Assembly (NCBI GenBank): GCA_963731105.1
Contig: CAVSUM010000023.1
Span: 35,032 to 99,031, forward strand
Direction of reading: 5' to 3'
DNA: 64,000 bases
From: RPQJ01 sp963731105
Lineage (GTDB): Bacteria > Pseudomonadota > Gammaproteobacteria > Steroidobacterales > Steroidobacteraceae
A program made the position numbers and the translations under genes. Under the pieces are notes generated by a model. It worked only from the letters and a program-made list of their open reading frames with translations. It did not search any database and had not been told where the DNA came from. Position 1 is the stretch's first letter; each line of letters starts with the position of its first letter. Shown piece by piece: positions 56,532 through 64,000 of the stretch.

Positions 56532-57068
56532 ATGTCGCCGTTGACGCCTGCACTGATCAGCTACTGGCACCGGCTGCCCGCCGAGTCTGCCGCCACCCGT
56601 CGCAAGTCCCTCGACGCCATGCGTGAGCGCGTGTGCAGCGGCCGCGAGCCCGCTGCCGCGCTCGTGCCGATCGCGCTCGGGGACGTGGACGAGGGCATCG
56701 TTGCCTCGGCCACGCACGCGTACGTCGCAGCCGCGATGGCGGCGACATCCGACGTCGATCCGGTGGAGCCCATCGCCGAGGCCGCGGAGTGGATCCGGCG
56801 CGGCCTCGCACTCAATCGCGGCGCGGTGTTCGGTGCGCTGCTCGCGCTCGACGACGAGCGGGCCGTCGAGCGGCTCACAGCGCTGCGCCTGCAGCTGGCG
56901 GCGACAGAAGTCGAGGTCGCCTGCCGCGTGCTCGGCAGTTCACCGGGGCTGCATGCGCTCGGCTTCCTGCGCGACTGGGCCGACCTCGTCGCCGACGGCC
57001 CCTTGCAGCGCGAACGCCAGGCGCTGCACGCAGCGATCGGCGCTGGCTGCCGCGCCCAGGCGGCGTGA
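56532..57068 (+). CDS. Uncharacterised helical protein (HEAT-like)
   Basis: 178 residues, ATG 56532 with GGAGG eight bases upstream. Almost all helical by composition: ALISYWHRLPAESAATRRKS, ALVPIALGDVDEGIVASATH, AYVAAAMAATSDVDPVEPIA, EWIRRGLALNRGAVFGALLA. The alternation of short helices such as ALGDVDEGIVASATHAYV resembles HEAT/ARM repeats, but no named family is recognised. No signal or transmembrane segment. It follows the candidate RNA and terminator (85 bp after the poly-T), so expression may depend on readthrough. Confidence 0.6.
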   Translation: MSPLTPALISYWHRLPAESAATRRKSLDAMRERVCSGREPAAALVPIALGDVDEGIVASATHAYVAAAMAATSDVDPVEPIAEAAEWIRRGLALNRGAVFGALLALDDERAVERLTALRLQLAATEVEVACRVLGSSPGLHALGFLRDWADLVADGPLQRERQALHAAIGAGCRAQAA

Positions 57069-57169
57069 GGGCGGTAGGGGACATGCCTGCTTTCTCGCTG
57101 AGACAGCAGGTCTCCTCCGATTGCGACGCTGTTACAGCAGCCTGGTCAGTTCGTTCACGCTGGCTCGTG

Positions 57170-57778
57170 CTAGCCAACCGTGCCAAGTTGAATATCTCCA
57201 TCCGGAACATAGGTGCTCATCACAACGCCAGTTGTTGAGACCTTCGAGGCCACGAGCCGCAGTGCGCATGGCCTGGCACCATTCTCAAACAACCGCTTTC
57301 CACGCCCAAGCACCACCGGAAACGTCCACACGTTGTATTCGTCAATAAGCGAGGCGGCTTGCAGCGTCTGAATCATGTTGCCACTGCCAATGATCTGCAG
57401 GTCGTGTCCGCGCTGGACCTTGAGCGCGTTTATCGCCGAAACGATGTCAACGCCGAGCACCGACGAATTGTTCCATTGCAATGACTGCAAAGTGCGGGAC
57501 GCGACATGCTTTTTTGCCGCATTCAGCGCTCTCGCAATCGGATGATCGTCGGGTTGGCGAGGCCAATAAGCCGCAAATATCTCGTAGGTCCTGCGGCCGA
57601 GCACAAGCTCCCGATCGATGCCATCGAAGCCTGACATTGATTGGCCCATCACCTCGTCCCAATAGGTGAACGTCCATCCGCCCAGCGAGAATCCGTTTGT
57701 GGAGTCCTCTTCTGGACCGCCGGGGGCTTGCATGACGCCGTCCAGCGACACGAACGTAGAGGCGATGAGCTTTCTCAT
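57170..57778 (-). CDS. Dihydrofolate-reductase-like (RibD C-terminal type) protein, compositionally foreign
   Basis: 202 residues from ATG 57778. MRKLIASTFVSLDGVMQAPG, ELVLGRRTYEIFAAYWP, DLQIIGSGNMIQTLQAASLI, VWTFPVVLGRGKRLFENGAR is the YyaP/YwjB-type DHFR-like family, of unknown substrate. GC is about 55-58% over two 60-base samples I counted, clearly below the roughly 70% of neighbours, with more A/T third positions. It follows slt by 10 bp; TAG GGGAGTTGCC ATG gives a perfect ribosome-binding site right at the junction. The contrast suggests recent acquisition downstream of slt. Confidence 0.88.
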   Translation of the reverse strand: MRKLIASTFVSLDGVMQAPGGPEEDSTNGFSLGGWTFTYWDEVMGQSMSGFDGIDRELVLGRRTYEIFAAYWPRQPDDHPIARALNAAKKHVASRTLQSLQWNNSSVLGVDIVSAINALKVQRGHDLQIIGSGNMIQTLQAASLIDEYNVWTFPVVLGRGKRLFENGARPCALRLVASKVSTTGVVMSTYVPDGDIQLGTVG

Positions 57779-57788
57779 GGCAACTCCC

Positions 57789-59727
57789 CTATTCAGGTCG
57801 CACGGTGCCGAGCCAGGCCGACGTGTCGCGCGGCTTGCCTGCCGCGAGCCAGTCGAACACCAGCGAGTGCCAGTGCACCCGCTGCACGTAGGCGCGCGTC
57901 TCGTTGAACGGAATGTTCTCCACCCAGACGTCGGTCTCGACCGGCCCGGTCGCCAGCCAGCGCTGCGCGGCACCGGGCCCGGCGTTGTAGCCCGCGATGG
58001 CGAGCGGCCACTGGCCGTCGAAGCGGTCGAGCAGGCTGTCGAGGAACGACGAACCGAGCGGCACGTTCACCGGCGGCTGCAACAGGCTCGCGCGCGTCGG
58101 CGGCGGCAGCCCGGCCTTGCGGGCGGTGGCTTGCGCCGTGGACGGCAACAACTGCATCAGCCCGAGCGCACCGGCACTCGAGGCCGCATCCGCACGGAAC
58201 AGGCTTTCCTGCCGGATGATCGCGTAGATCAGCGACGGCGGCAGCCCGGTCTGCTGCGCGGCGCGGGACACCTCCGCATCAAAGGGACGCGGGTAGAGCA
58301 GGTCGTAGTCGTTGAACAGCCCGAGCTTCGCCGCGGCCGCGATCGCCTGCAGGTGCCAGCCCCAGCTGGAGGCGAGCCGCACGGCCTGCGTCTGCTGCGC
58401 GGGTGTCATCGCCTCGAGGGCCGCGCGCCATTCGGCATTCGCCTCGCTGTCGAGTTTGCTCAGGATCAGCTCGCGCGTGCGGATCATCTCGGGCGACGTG
58501 GCGACCCGCTCGTATTCGGCCGTGTCGCGTGGCAACGGCTGCGGCGTCGGCGCAAAGGTCTGGCCGAGGCGCGCCGCGGCCAGCGCCGCGTACCAGTTGT
58601 CGGTGGGCAGCACCGCCGTGTAGCTGGCGCGCGCCGCATCGCCGTTCCCGAGCCGCTCCGCGGCGCGTCCTGACCAGTAGCGCCAGCGATTCTGGTTGCG
58701 CAGCGCCTCGGGCATCGCGTCGATGGCCTTGGCCGCACGCGCCCAGTCGCCGGCCCAGAGCGCGGCGCGCACGTGCCATTCGTGCGCGCGCTCGTCGAAG
58801 TCGGCGGGATCACCGAGCGCGAAGAACGGCAGCGCCCGCGGGTCACGGCTCCATGAGAACGGCAGCGCGACGGCGATGGCGAAGGGGCTGGCCGCTCGGG
58901 CATCGAACCCGCGCGCCTGCACCAGCTGCGGGAATTTCGCGGCGGCGCCCTCGGCGTCGGCGCGCGCAAAGCGCGTCCAGCCGTCGACCAGCGCTTCCTT
59001 CTCGACGGGTCGCTGCGGACTGGCGATCAGCGCGTCTACCGCCGTGCGCGGCGACTCGATCAGCGACGCCCACTGGTTGATCGGCGCCGCCTGCGTCTCC
59101 GGCAGCGAGCGGGCCAGGAAGCGCGCGAGCCCGGCCTCGCCGGCACCGAGCGCGAGGCGGGCGCGACGCTCGATCAACGCCGGCGTGAGCAGGCCCTGCG
59201 ACCGCAGCCAGTCGAACGCCGGGTCGCAGGCGGGCGGCAGGCTCTTCGGGCTGAGGAATGTCGAGGTTGCCAGCGTCCGCCAGGCCGTCCGTGCGGCCGA
59301 GCGCGACCCGTGCCGCAAGCGCGTTGCAGCGTGCCGCGATCGTGTCGTCCACGTCCTCGCGATACGCGGCAAGGAAGGGCTCCCACGCCCGGTCCCCGGC
59401 GAGCGACATCAACCAGCTGCGCCGCAGCGCGCGCGCGTACGGCGCGGCGCCGTGCTGCTTCAGGAATGCGTCGATCTCGCCGGCCGCGGCCGGGTCGGCG
59501 ATGCGCTGCCGCAGGCGCGCAGCCTGCAGGTAGGGATACAGCGGATAGGCGCGCAGGGCGTCGCTGTCGGGTGCGACGGCCGCGCCACCCGTGCCGGCCC
59601 CGGCCGCCGCGTAGGCCGCCTGGAACTCGAGACGGGCGCCGGCCATCGGGTCGGTCTGGGCAAGGGCCTGGCCGGCGCCGGCAAGCAGCGCGAGCAGGGG
59701 CAGCAGTAACGAATACAGGGGTCGCAT
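57789..59727 (-). CDS. slt: Soluble lytic murein transglycosylase (frame break)
   Basis: About 646 residues from ATG 59727. Signal peptide (LYSLLLPLLALLAGAGQALA), the large superhelical U/L domain of paired helices, one extra base near 59262, and the C-terminal SLT domain: IIRQESLFRADAASSAGALG with the catalytic Glu of ES, LMQLLPSTAQ and AIAGYNAGPG. Cleaves peptidoglycan with formation of 1,6-anhydro-MurNAc in the periplasm. Homologous to E. coli Slt70. Immediately followed by the DHFR-like gene. Confidence 0.93.
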
Positions 59728-59970
59728 GCGCACAGTCTAGCGGCAGACGCAGCGACCGTACCCAATCCGGCGAAAGCGTCGCTAAGTCCATGACAATAAA
59801 AGAATTCCGTGGGCAGTCCCGATCCGGCGCCGAGCCGGTGGCCGCACGCCGCCGGATGGCGTCGCCCCCGCGCTGGCAGATTCCCTCGGAAACTCCTGTT
59901 AACAACGCTGATGCAGTGCCGCAAACTGCCGCCCACGCCCGCGTGTTTTCAGACGAAGGGAGACTTCCTC
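59728..59970 (+). promoter_or_regulatory. Intergenic control region of fadBA
   Basis: 243 bp between the divergent slt and fadB. It holds an A/T-rich spot (GACAATAAAAGAATTCC, 59789-59805) that may be a promoter and GGAAACTCCTGTTAAC (59889-59904), an imperfect G-AAAC-N-GTT-type half match to PsrA-like boxes. AAGGGAG lies before the fadB ATG. No coding frame is credible here. Confidence 0.4.
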
Positions 59971-62121
<2,151 letters not shown>

Positions 62122-62151
62122 CCTCGGCCACGAATTCGGGAGAGATCACAG

Positions 62152-63333
62152 ATGAGTCTCAATCCTCGCGATGTCGTCATCATCGATGGCGTGCGCAGTG
62201 CCATGGGCCGCTCCAAGGGCGGCATGTTCCGTAACGTCCGTGCCGAGGTGCTGTCGGCCGAGCTGATCAAGGCGCTGTTCAAGCGCAACCCCGCGGCCGA
62301 CCCGAACGAGGTCGAGGACGTGATCTGGGGTTGCGTGAACCAGACGCTCGAGCAGGGCATGAACATCGCCCGCAACACGCTGCTGCTCGCGGGGCTGCCG
62401 CACACGGTGCCGGGCCAGACCGTCAACCGCCTGTGCGGTTCGTCGATGCAGGCGCTGCACACGGCCGCGGCGCAGATCATGACGGGGCAGGGCGACGTGT
62501 TCGTGATCGGCGGCGTGGAGCACATGGGCCACGTCGGCATGATGCACGGCATCGACCTGAACCCGTCGGCGTCGAAGCAGTACGCCAAGGCCTCGAACAT
62601 GATGGGCCTCACCGCGGAGGTGCTCGGGCGCATGCACGGCATCACCCGCGAGATGCAGGACAAGTTCGCGCTGCGCTCGCACCAGAAGGCGTGGGAGGCC
62701 ACGCAGCAGGGCCGCTTCAAGAACGAGGTCGTGGGCATCGAGGGCCACGACGGCAACGGCTTCCGCGTGCTGTGCGAGGTGGACGAGGTGATCCGCCCCG
62801 AGACGTCGCTCGAAGGCCTGGCCGCGCTCAAGCCCGCGTTCGACCCGAAGAACGGCACCGTGACCGCGGGCTCGTCGTCGGCGATTTCGGACGGTGCGTC
62901 GGCGATGCTGGTGATGAGCTACGAGCGTGCCAAGGCGCTGGGACTCAAGCCGCGCGCCAGGATCGTGTCGATGGCCGTGGCGGGCTGCGACCCGGCGATC
63001 ATGGGCTACGGCCCGGTGCCGGCGTCCAAGAAAGCGCTGAAGCGCGCCGGCATGAAGATCGAGCAGATCGGCGTGGCGGAGCTCAACGAGGCCTTCGCCG
63101 CGCAGTCGCTGCCGTGCGTCAAGGATCTCGGCCTGATGGACCGCATGGAAGAGACCGTGAACCTGAACGGCGGCGCCATCGCGCTCGGCCATCCGCTCGG
63201 CTGCTCGGGCGCGCGCATCACCACCGCGCTGCTGAACGTGATGGAGCAGAAAAACGCGGAGTTCGGCCTGTCGACGATGTGCATCGGCCTCGGCCAGGGC
63301 ATCGCCACGATCCTGCAGAAGGTCCAGGACTGA
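62152..63333 (+). CDS. fadA: Acetyl-CoA acyltransferase (3-ketoacyl-CoA thiolase)
   Basis: 393 residues. Thiolase with acyl-accepting Cys95 in NRLCGSSMQAL, His in NGGAIALGHPLGCSGAR, and the second Cys in STMCIGLGQGIAT. Thiolytic cleavage of 3-ketoacyl-CoA, last step of beta-oxidation, in complex with FadB. 30 bp after fadB, GGGAG ribosome-binding site. A strong hairpin follows at 63346. Confidence 0.97.
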   Translation: MSLNPRDVVIIDGVRSAMGRSKGGMFRNVRAEVLSAELIKALFKRNPAADPNEVEDVIWGCVNQTLEQGMNIARNTLLLAGLPHTVPGQTVNRLCGSSMQALHTAAAQIMTGQGDVFVIGGVEHMGHVGMMHGIDLNPSASKQYAKASNMMGLTAEVLGRMHGITREMQDKFALRSHQKAWEATQQGRFKNEVVGIEGHDGNGFRVLCEVDEVIRPETSLEGLAALKPAFDPKNGTVTAGSSSAISDGASAMLVMSYERAKALGLKPRARIVSMAVAGCDPAIMGYGPVPASKKALKRAGMKIEQIGVAELNEAFAAQSLPCVKDLGLMDRMEETVNLNGGAIALGHPLGCSGARITTALLNVMEQKNAEFGLSTMCIGLGQGIATILQKVQD

Positions 63334-63345
63334 GTGATGAGGGAC

Positions 63346-63383
63346 TGCATGTCGGCCGGAGCCAGTGGCCCGGCCGGCATGCA
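63346..63383. terminator. Hairpin between convergent fadA and yqjK-like genes
   Basis: TGCATGTCGGCCGG pairs with CCGGCCGGCATGCA (14 pairs, one G-U), loop AGCCAGTGGC that can fold further (GCC/GGC). No poly-T follows, so it may be a factor-dependent or bidirectional terminator. Confidence 0.6.
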
Positions 63384-63398
63384 AGCCTCAAAGGGTGC

Positions 63399-63677
63399 TC
63401 AGCCGAGCAGGCCGCGCGCCTGCTGCACGTACAGGCGCAGTGCGATACCGCGGCTGACCAGCGACAGCGCGCGGGCAGGGCCCACCGCGAGCAGGACACC
63501 CGCGCCGGCCACCACCAGTAGTGGCGTCAAGCGACGCACGGTCCCGATCACCCGGTCTACGCGCATCGTTCCCTGCGCGATCTCCGCGTAGGCCTGCGCG
63601 GCGTCGTCGCGCTGCAGCGCGCACTCCGCCTGCAGCGCCGCACGCCGGGCCGTGAGCGCGACCAGCCGCGAGCTCAT
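63399..63677 (-). CDS. YqjK-family small protein
   Basis: 92 residues, ATG 63677 overlapping the upstream stop by ATGA. Helical N-terminus (MSSRLVALTARRAALQAECA, DDAAQAYAEIAQ) and a hydrophobic stretch (LTPLLVVAGAGVLLAVGPAR) give a one-span protein like the YqjK members of the yqjDEK cluster. Role in the cell envelope is unproven. It is translationally coupled to the YqjE-like gene. Confidence 0.7.
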   Translation of the reverse strand: MSSRLVALTARRAALQAECALQRDDAAQAYAEIAQGTMRVDRVIGTVRRLTPLLVVAGAGVLLAVGPARALSLVSRGIALRLYVQQARGLLG

Positions 63678-64000
63678 CGCTCGTCCCGCAGCGAGACCAC
63701 GTCGCGCCGCAGTTCGGTGCGGGTTGCGTCGAGCAGCCGCGGCTTCTCGTGCAGCTTGTCGCGCGCCACCCAGGCCGCAATGGCGGCAACGGCCAGGAAC
63801 ACGAACGTCACCGCCATCGCGGCGCCCATCCGGTGCGTGTCCCAGAAGTGGATGATCAGCGTCACGCCCGCCAGCAGCAGGCCCATGATCCCGGCGAGCA
63901 GCGCCACGACTCCCCACAGCAGGATGCGGACGCCGCGCTCGACGTCCTCGCTGATCTCGGTGGTCAGCAGCTCGACGCGCGTCTGCGCGGTCGCGAGCAG
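63674..64000 (-). CDS. YqjE/phage-holin-III-superfamily membrane protein (5' truncated by window edge)
   Basis: The visible 108 residues start with LLATAQTRVELLTTEISEDV and have two hydrophobic spans (LLWGVVALLAGIMGLLLAGV; GAAMAVTFVFLAVAAIAAWV), ending LLDATRTELRRDVVSLRDER. This is the YqjE 'holin superfamily III' layout: an N-terminal amphipathic helix and two transmembrane helices with a charged tail. Start codon lies outside the window. In Enterobacteria it is co-transcribed with yqjD and yqjK; here yqjK follows with an ATGA overlap, as expected. Confidence 0.75.
   Translation of the reverse strand: MLATAQTRVELLTTEISEDVERGVRILLWGVVALLAGIMGLLLAGVTLIIHFWDTHRMGAAMAVTFVFLAVAAIAAWVARDKLHEKPRLLDATRTELRRDVVSLRDER

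Noticed and set aside
57069..57240. An integron attC site or transposon end beside the DHFR-like gene
   Set aside because: No GTTRRRY/RYYYAAC core sites or transposase were found; only small inverted repeats.
59889..59904. A PsrA/FadR operator in front of fadB
   Set aside because: The GAAAC half-site is there but the second half is poor; noted in the region entry only as a weak resemblance.

Overview
This is a chromosomal segment of a very GC-rich (about 70% by eye) Gram-negative bacterium. Lipoproteins, TonB-dependent uptake, FadBA-type beta-oxidation, a form IC (red-type) RuBisCO operon, NikR and a canonical c-di-GMP-I riboswitch point to Gammaproteobacteria. A Steroidobacter/Nevskia-like lineage is my guess, but no rRNA is present to settle it. 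I see no tRNA, rRNA, CRISPR array, prophage or insertion sequence.

Layout. 1-1035: 3' end of nadB. 1066-7003: small-molecule and envelope genes (MAPEG, GT2/TPR protein, SRPBCC protein, serine hydrolase, DsbA-like isomerase, GST, META lipoprotein). 6954-12472 (minus): MerR regulator, ferredoxin reductase, R2-like diiron protein and wax-ester synthase/DGAT, with an enoyl-CoA hydratase upstream and palindromes in front of merR and the reductase. 13022-16390: amino-acid symporter and S9 peptidase. 16549-19709: cation efflux, a Cys-rich small protein, haloalkane dehalogenase, lysophospholipase-like hydrolase. 19749-25588: cbbR divergent from cbbL-cbbS-cbbX-fbp-prk, a complete RuBisCO/PRK/activase unit that implies CO2 fixation. 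25629-33555: a tightly packed minus-strand run (TonB receptor, FAD oxidoreductase, epimerase, Ca2+-type P-ATPase) divergent from nikR across a near-consensus NikR operator. 33655-34358: c-di-GMP-I riboswitch in front of a small outer-membrane barrel gene. 34464-45734: lipid genes: cardiolipin synthase, then patatin, DOMON-like, NamZ/DUF1343, glpD, glpK and an alkylglycerol-monooxygenase-like hydroxylase as an overlapping operon, with a lysoplasmalogenase nearby, suggesting ether-lipid and glycerol salvage. 45747-49701: lipoprotein, EF-hand protein, ppdK. 49949-54571: gnd, S10 peptidase, pgl, zwf (pentose-phosphate genes). 54647-57068: TGS GTPase, membrane protein, a structured-RNA candidate, an unknown protein. 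57170-59727: slt with a lower-GC DHFR-like gene immediately downstream. 59971-63333: fadB-fadA. 63399-64000: YqjK/YqjE-like envelope pair.

Sixteen otherwise well-conserved genes each carry one to three frame breaks, 20 in all, and every break can be repaired by a single-base indel. I read these as consensus errors of a long-read or metagenomic assembly, not decay, and annotate each gene across its breaks. Start codons were chosen by ribosome-binding site and family alignment.
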